A stretch of DNA of 64,000 nucleotides from a virus, in the IMG/VR virus record IMGVR_UViG_3300022074_000027, positions 1-64,000 of that record; one strand, 5' to 3'. Below are positions 14,876 to 20,926 of the stretch, piece after piece. How positions within the stretch are numbered: position 1 is the first letter of the stretch; the number at the start of each line of letters is the position of its first letter. A program made the translations under genes and the position numbers. The notes under the pieces are model-generated. The model was not told where the DNA came from, did not search any database, and saw only the letters and a program-made list of their open reading frames with translations.

Positions 14876-15150
14876 TAATATCCTAACTCCTGCTTTCGTT
14901 TTTGTAGTTTTCTTTCCCACCTTTTTTTACCAGCTGCTTTTTGTCTTCTTTTCTTTTCACCTCTGGTTCGGTGGGAAGTTCTTTCACGCAGTTCTTGAAA
15001 CAAACCTTCTTTCATAAGTTTCTTTTTAAGGACTCTGATAGCACCATTTATATCAGATGTCATGTTACCATCTTTGTCCTTAACTTGGCGAACTGTAACA
15101 GTCATTCCATAGTCTTTTTTATATTTATCTTTCTTTTTAAAGTAACTCAT
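14875..15150 (-). CDS. rpsU: Ribosomal protein bS21 homologue
   Basis: 91 residues. The N-terminal strand (MTVTVRQ) and INGAIRVLKKKLMKEGLFQELRER match the bS21 core helix, followed by a long Lys/Arg-rich helix (GEKKRRQKAAGKKRWERKL) that in bS21 lies near the anti-Shine-Dalgarno end of 16S rRNA. Phage bS21 homologues are known in pelagiphages and other viruses and may replace the host protein to bias initiation. About 20 residues longer than E. coli bS21 at the N-terminus. Confidence 0.85.
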   Translation of the reverse strand: MSYFKKKDKYKKDYGMTVTVRQVKDKDGNMTSDINGAIRVLKKKLMKEGLFQELRERTSHRTRGEKKRRQKAAGKKRWERKLQKRKQELGY

Positions 15151-15158
15151 AGGCTCCC

Positions 15159-15839
15159 TTATGATAGTTTTTCTGCATCAATGATTTTATCAAGTTTCTT
15201 GATTTCATCAACTTTAGTCTGATTGACAGTTTCATCAAGTTCCTTGAACGCTTCATTACTTTTGATTTTAGACATTAACATTTTGTCTTTCTTCAACCTA
15301 TTTAATAGGATTTTCTGAGCGTTTTCATCAGAGTATTCTAACAACACATATACACGATATTGTGTACCATTAGATACTACTTTAGATTCTTGGACATTAT
15401 ATCCAGCAACATCAACATCAGAAATGATATTCTTTGTTGCAGTTTGAATCTCATTCATAACAGAAGCGTCTGCATCAGTAGAACCTACCTTAGTAATAAA
15501 ACTCTTCGTAATAGAATTAACTCTACCATTAATTCTGTCAGCAAGAGTTGTTTTTGCAGACAAGATTGCAATATCATTTGATAGTTGCAAGTCTGGTGTA
15601 TTTGCAGTACCTACTGCATAGATAGCATCATCTTTGACAGGCATCTTAGTATACCAACTAGGTACTTGTTCTACTTGTTGTTTTACTTTTGCAGATTGGT
15701 GTTCATACAATTTCTTAACAACACCAATTGGTGGTTTAACAACCACATTAGCTGTGTTTGCACTTACAAAAGGATTTGATGCACTACAGGCACTTAACAG
15801 TACACCTAGAGATGCAACGGTAGTCATTTGTTTAATCAT
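15159..15839 (-). CDS. LPP20-like lipoprotein
   Basis: 226 residues with a lipoprotein signal: MIKQMTTVASLGVLLSACS, lipobox LSAC with Cys18. The mature part has VPSWYTKMPVKDDAIYAVGTA, then a helix-strand domain of the LPP20 family (ILSAKTTLADRINGRV, GTQYRVYVLLEYSD). It should be anchored in the host envelope. Phage lipoproteins may act in superinfection exclusion or envelope remodelling. That is inference. Coupled to the next small membrane peptide by TAATG. Confidence 0.8.
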   Translation of the reverse strand: MIKQMTTVASLGVLLSACSASNPFVSANTANVVVKPPIGVVKKLYEHQSAKVKQQVEQVPSWYTKMPVKDDAIYAVGTANTPDLQLSNDIAILSAKTTLADRINGRVNSITKSFITKVGSTDADASVMNEIQTATKNIISDVDVAGYNVQESKVVSNGTQYRVYVLLEYSDENAQKILLNRLKKDKMLMSKIKSNEAFKELDETVNQTKVDEIKKLDKIIDAEKLS

Positions 15840-15979
15840 TATCTAACCTCTTTCAATTTATTAACGATTGTGTCACGAATACCACTATCAACAAAAACGT
15901 CTTTAGTGGTTGCTAATATATTGGGGTGATATGTGACTAGTATTACCCCAACAATAATTCCAAATATAAACTTCATCAT
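15839..15979 (-). CDS. Small single-span membrane peptide (46 aa)
   Basis: Begins ATGATG right after the upstream TAG and its TAA overlaps the lipoprotein ATG. One N-terminal transmembrane helix (FIFGIIVGVILVTYH) and a short helical tail. Position between two exported proteins suggests an envelope-targeted operon. Confidence 0.65.
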   Translation of the reverse strand: MMKFIFGIIVGVILVTYHPNILATTKDVFVDSGIRDTIVNKLKEVR

Positions 15980-16441
15980 CTAATAACAATCTGTTCCGCC
16001 AGTTGTCCAATTCGCATAACAACTGCCTGGTTCATGAACCTTATAAGATACAGACGTATTACCAATCTTTACATTATTTGTAATTCCATACCCAAACACA
16101 GTTCCCACAGGCGCATTTTTATATATGGTCTGATTTATCTTATGATTAATCAATGTACCAACAATAGTACTCACAATACTTGGTTGTGGTTTATGATATG
16201 TAGGTTCTGAATAAACTACCCTTTCAGTAACTACTGGCGTAGAATCTCTATAGATATACACAGGCTTCTCAATCTCTTTATAGATTACTTTAGGTTTAGT
16301 TTCACAATCATAATCAGTAGTTGACGATACTATCTCACCACTTTTCTGAGTCACAACTTTTTGATACTTACAATCTTGTGCAAATGCACTTGTGGTCATA
16401 AGTATCGCAGTTGTAGTTAATAACAAAGTTTTCATATTCAT
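15980..16441 (-). CDS. Exported protein with signal peptide
   Basis: About 153 residues from ATG 16441 (ATG 16435 also possible). The signal peptide KTLLLTTTAILMTTSAFA is followed by QDCKYQ. The mature part has KVIYKEIEKPVYIYRD and the helix SIVSTIVGTLINHKINQTIY, resembling short outer-membrane-associated glycine-zipper-type proteins. Cysteines at both ends may pair. It forms an envelope gene cluster with the LPP20-like lipoprotein. Confidence 0.7.
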   Translation of the reverse strand: MNMKTLLLTTTAILMTTSAFAQDCKYQKVVTQKSGEIVSSTTDYDCETKPKVIYKEIEKPVYIYRDSTPVVTERVVYSEPTYHKPQPSIVSTIVGTLINHKINQTIYKNAPVGTVFGYGITNNVKIGNTSVSYKVHEPGSCYANWTTGGTDCY

Positions 16442-16442
16442 A

Positions 16443-16471
16443 ATACTACACCATTTCTTTTGCATTGTCAA
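16443..16471 (-). promoter_or_regulatory. Possible promoter before the exported protein
   Basis: TTGACA (16466-16471), 17-bp spacer, TAGTAT (16443-16448). The match is good, but the expected start would fall at about 16436, so the mRNA would be leaderless or nearly so. It also overlaps coding sequence, so a chance match is possible. Confidence 0.4.
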
Positions 16472-16757
16472 GTATATCGGTAGCAACACAGTATGCATTG
16501 AAATCGAATCCACCAATATGCCACTCGTACTCTTCAGTAGGTACATATCCATCTTTCCAATTGTAGATGGTAAAGGTAGTATTGTTTTCATCTTCAGCAT
16601 TAACACTCCATTGTGCATTGACCTTTTCATAAGGACTTGCATCTGTCATGGTTGGTTCTCCAAAGACCTCTACTAACTTGTCGTAGGTGGTAGTAACCTT
16701 ACCTTGTAAACTAGTTCCAACGGTTTTGATTGTATCACAAGCAACAAATTTATACAT
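16446..16757 (-). CDS. Conserved phage protein (GEPT/WHIGG family)
   Basis: 103 residues from ATG 16757 behind AAAGGAG. It shows a recurring phage pattern: VGTSLQGKVTTTYDKLVEVFGEPT, then VNAQWSV, a FTIYNWKDG block and YEWHIGGFDFNAY near the C-terminus. The same layout occurs in many unrelated phages as a small alpha/beta protein without known function. Overlaps the upstream gene by 8 bp. Confidence 0.75.
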   Translation of the reverse strand: MYKFVACDTIKTVGTSLQGKVTTTYDKLVEVFGEPTMTDASPYEKVNAQWSVNAEDENNTTFTIYNWKDGYVPTEEYEWHIGGFDFNAYCVATDILDNAKEMV

Positions 16758-16959
16758 ACTTACAATCTCCTTTTCCAATACCGACTAACAATTCAAAGAA
16801 CAAGTCTTCCCAATCGTCTTTCTTTTCTTTGACGTAATCAAATGCATAAACATTTTCTTTCGCCCATTTGATTGCCTCTTTGGCAGTATCAAATTCACCA
16901 GTTTTACCCATCTTATTAGTCTGAGTATAAACAAAGTATTTCACAGTTTTAGTAGTCAT
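16750..16959 (-). CDS. Small hypothetical protein (69 aa)
   Basis: 69 residues: a beta hairpin start (KTVKYFVYTQTNKMGKTGEF), a helix (DTAKEAIKWAKENV) and an acidic end. First gene behind an early promoter module with a GAGAAAGAGAGG leader. Function unknown. Confidence 0.6.
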   Translation of the reverse strand: MTTKTVKYFVYTQTNKMGKTGEFDTAKEAIKWAKENVYAFDYVKEKKDDWEDLFFELLVGIGKGDCKYV

Positions 16960-16990
16960 TTTGACCTCTCTTTCTCATTATTACAGAATC

Positions 16991-17019
16991 ATCTTACCAT
17001 GTTTTTACAACAAAGTCAA
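16991..17019 (-). promoter_or_regulatory. Early promoter module
   Basis: TTGACT (17014-17019), 17-bp spacer (TTGTT...AAAACATGG), TAAGAT (16991-16996). Closely similar to the module at 54023-54051 through GATGATTC. Confidence 0.8.
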
Positions 17020-17021
17020 GG

Positions 17022-17195
17022 CTAATCGCCCAAATCTTCAAACTTTTTTTCAACTAAATTTCCAACCAAACTGTCAATCACACTATTACCCTCAAGACCA
17101 GCTTTATCAAGTGCATCTTGAAATTCATCAACTGTCATTGACCCTACCTCTTCACAAAGGTTTTCTTTAATTGTATCATTTTGTAAATTACTCAT
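17022..17195 (-). CDS. Small acidic protein (57 aa)
   Basis: From ATG 17195 with AGGAGA 4-9 nt upstream. 57 residues, acidic and helical (SMTVDEFQDALDKAGLEGN). It lies between two small genes of the same early operon and has the expected spacing. Function unknown. Confidence 0.65.
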   Translation of the reverse strand: MSNLQNDTIKENLCEEVGSMTVDEFQDALDKAGLEGNSVIDSLVGNLVEKKFEDLGD

Positions 17196-17203
17196 AACAT
17201 CTC

Positions 17204-17434
17204 CTATCCGTAATGCATATCTGCATAGTCAATGCATTTATCCATAACATCTTCATAGAACAACTCTGAATTTTCTTCTTGAAGTTCTACTAACTGTTCA
17301 TCATTAAGTTCTTTTCCAGATGAAACGAACTTTGCAGAATCTATATAAGCATCAACAAAGTCTGGATAGTCTTTCATATCAATACCATCAACTTCAACAT
17401 CTGTAACTTCTAAATTATTTAATTTATATTTCAT
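17204..17434 (-). CDS. Small acidic protein (76 aa)
   Basis: 76 residues, strongly acidic (VEVDGIDMKDYPDFVDAYID, LQEENSELFYEDVMD). The charge pattern resembles DNA-mimic or inhibitor proteins common among early phage genes, but no family is recognised. Confidence 0.6.
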   Translation of the reverse strand: MKYKLNNLEVTDVEVDGIDMKDYPDFVDAYIDSAKFVSSGKELNDEQLVELQEENSELFYEDVMDKCIDYADMHYG

Positions 17435-17445
17435 ATTATCTCCTA

Positions 17446-17649
17446 TTAACTAAAGTGGTCGCCAGTTTCAATCGCAAAGATTTCGTCCTTTGCAATATCA
17501 GCACCCATATTTCCAAACTTTGTTTTGATGTCTGTAATCAAATCTTCTTTTGTTTTGATATTTGCATCAGCAACAAAATTACCATCTTCGTCAAAAAAGT
17601 CCCAAACGGTTTCTTGAACGTCCATCACAAAATTCTTAACTTTTCCCAT
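17446..17649 (-). CDS. Small acidic protein (67 aa)
   Basis: 67 residues: an N-terminal helix (VKNFVMDVQETVWDFFDEDGN), then acidic alpha/beta. First gene of the early operon behind the 17681-17709 promoter and its AGAGAAAGAGAG leader. Function unknown. Confidence 0.6.
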   Translation of the reverse strand: MGKVKNFVMDVQETVWDFFDEDGNFVADANIKTKEDLITDIKTKFGNMGADIAKDEIFAIETGDHFS

Positions 17650-17680
17650 AATTTTCTCTCTTTCTCTTGATTATGTATAT

Positions 17681-17709
17681 ACTATAACTTGTTTTTATAA
17701 CAAAGTCAA
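17681..17709 (-). promoter_or_regulatory. Early promoter module
   Basis: TTGACT (17704-17709), 17-bp spacer beginning TTGTT, TATAGT (17681-17686), followed by ATATACATAATC and an AGAGAAAGAGAG leader almost identical to the 12852 module. Confidence 0.85.
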
Positions 17710-17710
17710 G

Positions 17711-17748
17711 GCAATAAAAAACCCTTGTAAATCAAGGACTTACAAGGG
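17711..17748 (-). terminator. Intrinsic terminator of the cytochrome b operon
   Basis: Perfect 9-bp stem CCCTTGTAA/TTACAAGGG (17722-17730 and 17740-17748), 9-nt loop, then TTTTTTATTG on the minus strand. It lies about 50 bp after the cytochrome b stop and isolates this operon from the next early promoter. Confidence 0.9.
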
Positions 17749-17800
17749 TCATTTGTTCTAGTTTTATTTGTTTTTGTGTGAATCGGTGCGAATCACCGAA

Positions 17801-19006
17801 TCACTCTCTTAAAACTGGTGTTGATATACTTGCTGGCAAAGGTTTTGTTTTTTCAACAAATGGTAGTAGTGGTAATAGAACCAAAAAGTGAAAGAAGTAA
17901 TATGCAGTTGCAATTCTACTTAAAATAACATATAACCCCTCAGCTGGCATTGCACCAAGATATCCTAATGCAATACAATCTGCAAACAATATCCAAAAGA
18001 ATATTTTATACATTGGTCTAAATTGTGAAGACCTAATTGGTTGTCTGTCTAACCAAGGTAAAATGAATAGTACCATGATTGAACCAAACATAAACAACAC
18101 CCCACCAAGTTTGTCTGGTATTGCTCTAAGTATTGCATAGAACGGTAAGAAGTACCACTCTGGAACAATGTGAGGTGGTGTAACCATTGGATTTGCTGGA
18201 ATGTAATTATCTGGGTGTCCCATAAAATTAGGAAAGAAAAATACTGCAGCGGCAAAGAAAGTTAAGAATATACTTAATCCAAATAAATCTTTTATCGTAT
18301 AATATGGATGAAATGGAATAGTATCTTGTTTACCGCTGGTATCAATTCCTATAGGATTGTTACTACCAAATCTGTGTAGTGCAACCAAGTGTAGAATAAC
18401 AACTCCAACTATTACAAAAGGCATCAAAAAGTGTAGACTAAAGAATCTATTCAGTAGTGCATTATCTACACTAAATCCACCCCATAACCAAGTAACAAAT
18501 TGTTCTCCAACTAATGGTATTGCACTAAACAAATTAGTAATAACGGTTGCACCCCAAAAACTCATTTGACCCCAAGGTAAAACGTAACCCATAAATGCAG
18601 TTGCCATCATCAGTAGTAATATCAATACTCCAAGTATCCAAAGTAATTCCCTTGGTGCTTTATATGAACCATAATATAGTCCACGAAATATGTGAATATA
18701 AACTACTATGAAAAAGAAACTTGCACCGTTCATATGAATATAACGTATTAACCACCCATGATTAACATCTCGCATGATTCTTTCTACAGAATCAAATGCA
18801 TAATCAATATGAGGTGTGTAATGCATACTAAGGACTATTCCAGTTACAATCATTATAACTAGAGTAATACCAGCCAACGAACCAAAGTTCCAAAAATAAT
18901 TTAGGTTCTTTGGTGTTGGATATTCGTTGAGTTCATGATTCATGAAAGAGAATATACCAAGTCTATGGTCTATCCAATTCACGACTGGATTTTTGAATTT
19001 TTTCAT
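17801..19006 (-). CDS. petB: Cytochrome b of the bc1 complex
   Basis: 401 residues, full length for bacterial cytochrome b, which moves electrons from quinol through two b hemes in the inner membrane. All four heme ligands are present with the canonical 14-residue spacing: His91/His105 in helix B and His192/His206 in helix D. His211 matches the Qi-site histidine, and the Qo-site PEWY motif is at 282-285. [19 protein letters not shown] (140-158) is the conserved Qo helix region. At least eight hydrophobic helices are visible. The sequence looks alphaproteobacterial. There is no Rieske or cytochrome c1 gene in the window, so it would have to join host subunits. It starts 1 nt after the cupredoxin stop and ends before a strong terminator. 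No frameshift, so the gene appears functional. Confidence 0.96.
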   Translation of the reverse strand: MKKFKNPVVNWIDHRLGIFSFMNHELNEYPTPKNLNYFWNFGSLAGITLVIMIVTGIVLSMHYTPHIDYAFDSVERIMRDVNHGWLIRYIHMNGASFFFIVVYIHIFRGLYYGSYKAPRELLWILGVLILLLMMATAFMGYVLPWGQMSFWGATVITNLFSAIPLVGEQFVTWLWGGFSVDNALLNRFFSLHFLMPFVIVGVVILHLVALHRFGSNNPIGIDTSGKQDTIPFHPYYTIKDLFGLSIFLTFFAAAVFFFPNFMGHPDNYIPANPMVTPPHIVPEWYFLPFYAILRAIPDKLGGVLFMFGSIMVLFILPWLDRQPIRSSQFRPMYKIFFWILFADCIALGYLGAMPAEGLYVILSRIATAYYFFHFLVLLPLLPFVEKTKPLPASISTPVLRE

Positions 19007-19007
19007 C

Positions 19008-19433
19008 TTACTGGATTTCAGACAACCACTTCTTTAACTTCTTTTTACTTTTACCAAAAACTTTTGTTTTTGATATTTGCTTAATATTAGACAAGTCATC
19101 ACCAACAATAACTAATCCTATCATACCCATAGATTTATGGGGTGTACATTGATATAAGTAGATTCCCTCTCTTTCAAATGTATAGGAATACTCTTTATTC
19201 ATTTTACTTTTTGGTAACTTCTTAATTCCGTCTGGTGCAGAAATAAAATGCACATTATGTCCTTTAGATGCAGGCAACCATGTAATTGTATCTCCAACAG
19301 CAACTTCTGCTATTTCTTTTGAATATACCATCTTGTTACCGCTTCCGTCTTTATTCAACATATCAATAGTAACATCAGCTGCATTTGCAGAGAATGTTAC
19401 CATAACAAATAGTAGTGTAAATAATCTAATCAT
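19008..19433 (-). CDS. Pseudoazurin-like type 1 copper protein
   Basis: 141 residues from ATG 19433 behind AAAGGG. The signal peptide is [18 protein letters not shown] with cleavage before ADVTID, so it is periplasmic. Type 1 copper ligands are all visible: His59 (KGHNVHF), Cys96, His99 and Met104 in CTPHKSMGM, with the pseudoazurin-like MIGLVIVGD after it. A Lys-rich C-terminal helix (SKKKLKKW) could dock onto redox partners. Pseudoazurins shuttle single electrons, for example between bc1 and terminal reductases. Direct coupling to cytochrome b suggests one electron-transfer module. Amicyanin or plastocyanin are less likely alternatives. Confidence 0.93.
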   Translation of the reverse strand: MIRLFTLLFVMVTFSANAADVTIDMLNKDGSGNKMVYSKEIAEVAVGDTITWLPASKGHNVHFISAPDGIKKLPKSKMNKEYSYTFEREGIYLYQCTPHKSMGMIGLVIVGDDLSNIKQISKTKVFGKSKKKLKKWLSEIQ

Positions 19434-19449
19434 AATTTTCCCTTTCATA

Positions 19450-19539
19450 TTATCCACCGTGTCCATAAGTATCATAATCCCATTCTGATTTGGATTGTTT
19501 ACTTACAAATTCATTTTCTTCTTCAGTATAAGGCCACAT
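19450..19539 (-). CDS. 29-residue peptide in the cytochrome operon
   Basis: Encoded from ATG 19539, which overlaps the upstream stop (TAATG), to TAA 19450. It begins MWPYTEEENEFVSKQ and ends YDTYGHGG. Acidic and soluble, with no hydrophobic helix. The coupling makes it plausible, but the size is marginal. Confidence 0.45.
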   Translation of the reverse strand: MWPYTEEENEFVSKQSKSEWDYDTYGHGG

Positions 19540-19787
19540 TATTTATTCTCCAACTCGACTAACATTTTGTCATACATTTCATTAGTTAAATCATTCATTT
19601 TATCTAAATTAAATGACATCTCTTTTACATCTGAAACTGACCTAATTGCTGGTAAGTGACTCATTATTTGTTTATTTGCATGAAGTTGTTTACCTCTTTG
19701 CAATTCTATTAATACTCTTTGAAACCATTTACTAACGGTTTCACAAATTCTGCAAGTCTCGACATAGACTGCTTCTGCGACAGACAT
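19539..19787 (-). CDS. Small helical protein, first gene of the cytochrome operon
   Basis: 82 residues with a clear AGGAG ribosome binding site and a TATAAATA late promoter 44 bp upstream. The N-terminus has CRIC (residues 12-15) next to VETC-like spacing, and the rest is helical. It could bind metal, but CxxC without a following His is not a heme c motif. Function unknown. Co-transcription with the cupredoxin and cytochrome b is expected. Confidence 0.6.
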   Translation of the reverse strand: MSVAEAVYVETCRICETVSKWFQRVLIELQRGKQLHANKQIMSHLPAIRSVSDVKEMSFNLDKMNDLTNEMYDKMLVELENK

Positions 19788-19830
19788 TTATTTCTCCTAT
19801 TTTTGAAAATGTAGTTTGATACTACAATTA

Positions 19831-19838
19831 TATTTATA
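19831..19838 (-). promoter_or_regulatory. T4-type late promoter of the cytochrome operon
   Basis: Exact TATAAATA on the minus strand, 44 bp before the first gene of the operon. No TTGAC-type -35 is seen at the right distance. This is the only promoter I can find for cytochrome b and the cupredoxin. Confidence 0.75.
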
Positions 19839-19889
19839 TAAGATATTATGTTTTGATTTGGAAAACTATTGTTTCCTTTTTGGAATTAA

Positions 19890-20213
19890 TCATCTTGTAA
19901 GTTTTTCCCAAGTACTTTTTGTTCTTCTTTTAGTTTTAGGTTGTGGTGCAAAAGACTGTTTAGCTCTTTCTGCTTCTTCTTTCATTCTTTTTGTTGCTTT
20001 CGCTTTATCATCATTTACTTGAAATCTAGATTTTTCACGCATAGAAAGTTGTGCATTAAAATGATTTTTAACTTCCTCTGCATTATCTGTAAATTGTAAC
20101 AAAGTCTTTATAGCAATATATGCATCACCTTTAAACATTAGTCTACCATCACGATATACTGTTCCAGTTCCGTCATCTATTAATATACTACAATTTTTAT
20201 GTTTAAACTTCAT
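19890..20213 (-). CDS. Hypothetical basic protein (107 aa)
   Basis: 107 residues from ATG 20213. The N-terminal part is beta-rich (CSILIDDGTGTVYRDGRLMFKGDAYIA), then a helix. The C-terminus is basic and low complexity (AKATKRMKEEAERAKQSF, KTKRRTKSTWEKLTR). Overlaps the nuclease stop by 11 bp. No family recognised. Confidence 0.6.
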   Translation of the reverse strand: MKFKHKNCSILIDDGTGTVYRDGRLMFKGDAYIAIKTLLQFTDNAEEVKNHFNAQLSMREKSRFQVNDDKAKATKRMKEEAERAKQSFAPQPKTKRRTKSTWEKLTR

Positions 20214-20541
20214 CTTTGTGCAGTCCGATAAAATATTCTGCATCAACTAAAACCAATGGTTTGTGATTATTTCTTTTCACAACTACAATTGGTTCATAGT
20301 CTTTGCAATTTTCGACTGCTTGAGAATAGGATTCCCAGATGTTAACTTTTTCTTGATTCTTACATTCAATTGAGTAGGGAAACTTCTCTCTTGCAGCCCT
20401 TGCCATAATTAAATCTTCACCACCAGCACCCATAGACCTACTTTCTACGTCTTCTGGGTGTACTTTGAGTTCTTCTATTAATTGGTCACGAACCCATTGT
20501 TGTAATCTTCTACCTTTAGCTTTTGCTGACTGAGTTTTCAT
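20203..20541 (-). CDS. Putative PD-(D/E)XK endonuclease
   Basis: 112 residues from ATG 20541. The order GRRLQQWVRDQLIEEL, ESRSMGAGGEDLIMA (acidic Glu-Asp), FPYSIECKNQEKVNIWE (E-x-K) and PIVVVKRN matches the archaeal Hjc/VRR-like resolvase fold: the ExK and GGED acids would bind metal. A role in recombination or host DNA cleavage is inferred. Found in similar form in T4-like cyanophages. Confidence 0.7.
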   Translation of the reverse strand: MKTQSAKAKGRRLQQWVRDQLIEELKVHPEDVESRSMGAGGEDLIMARAAREKFPYSIECKNQEKVNIWESYSQAVENCKDYEPIVVVKRNNHKPLVLVDAEYFIGLHKDEV

Positions 20542-20662
20542 TTTCACATTTTTCACATCTACACCTAGTGCAAACCTCTATTGCTTCACCAGCACCTTGT
20601 AAGTCTTTCTTGAATATCATACCACAATGTGACTCATGACCACAATTTTTACAACTAGTCAT
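20516..20662 (-). CDS. Cys-rich zinc-ribbon peptide (48 aa)
   Basis: 48 codons from ATG 20662, overlapping the preceding Cys-rich gene as ATGA and the nuclease by 26 bp. Eight or so cysteines: CKNCGHESHC, then CTRCRCEKC. The CxxC pairs suggest one or two zinc sites. It starts MTSCK like its neighbour, so the two may derive from one ancestor. Function unknown. Confidence 0.65.
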   Translation of the reverse strand: MTSCKNCGHESHCGMIFKKDLQGAGEAIEVCTRCRCEKCENENSVSKS

Positions 20663-20769
20663 TCGCAACACTCACATTGACAACCAGTACATACATCATT
20701 TACACAACATTCACAATCTTGACCACAATGACAATTACAACCACATTTTATACATTTACAACTAGTCAT
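20659..20769 (-). CDS. Metallothionein-like peptide (36 aa, 14 Cys)
   Basis: 36 codons from ATG 20769 to TGA. Cysteines at 4, 6, 9, 11, 13, 15, 19, 21, 22, 27, 30, 32, 34 and 35, arranged as CxC, CxxC and CC units (CKCIKCGCNCHC, then CECC, CQCECC). Almost no hydrophobic residues, so it cannot fold without metal. This is the composition of a metallothionein able to bind several Zn, Cu or Cd ions. It overlaps both neighbours (8 bp and 4 bp), as a real coupled gene should. It lies 1.2 kb from a copper protein gene and next to ribonucleotide reductase. Function inferred from composition only. Confidence 0.75.
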   Translation of the reverse strand: MTSCKCIKCGCNCHCGQDCECCVNDVCTGCQCECCE

Positions 20770-20926
20770 AGTCTTCTCCAAATTCTTCGTCTATATAATC
20801 CTCATCATTATTTATCTCTCCCCCACAGAAGACACAATGTTTTGCAACGTAATGAGAATCAGACATACCATAACGAACTGTGAATTCTACATCACATTCG
20901 TTACAGTACAATATTTTTTTTGCCAT
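20762..20926 (-). CDS. Small zinc-ribbon protein (54 aa)
   Basis: 54 residues from ATG 20926, overlapping the reductase stop (TAATG). Two CxxC knuckles (YCNEC and HCVFCGG) form a classical zinc ribbon, followed by an acidic tail (DEDYIDEEFGEDYD). Similar small ribbons are common in phages. Partner unknown. Confidence 0.7.
   Translation of the reverse strand: MAKKILYCNECDVEFTVRYGMSDSHYVAKHCVFCGGEINNDEDYIDEEFGEDYD

Noticed and set aside
17801-19006. Cytochrome b as host-DNA contamination
   Set aside because: It is flanked on both sides by phage-type small genes on the same strand, joined by 1-nt and TAATG spacings, under a TATAAATA promoter, with no visible break. Read-level confirmation is still not possible here.
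19539-19787. CRIC motif as a cytochrome c heme site
   Set aside because: Heme c needs CxxCH; here a Glu follows the second cysteine, and no signal peptide is present.
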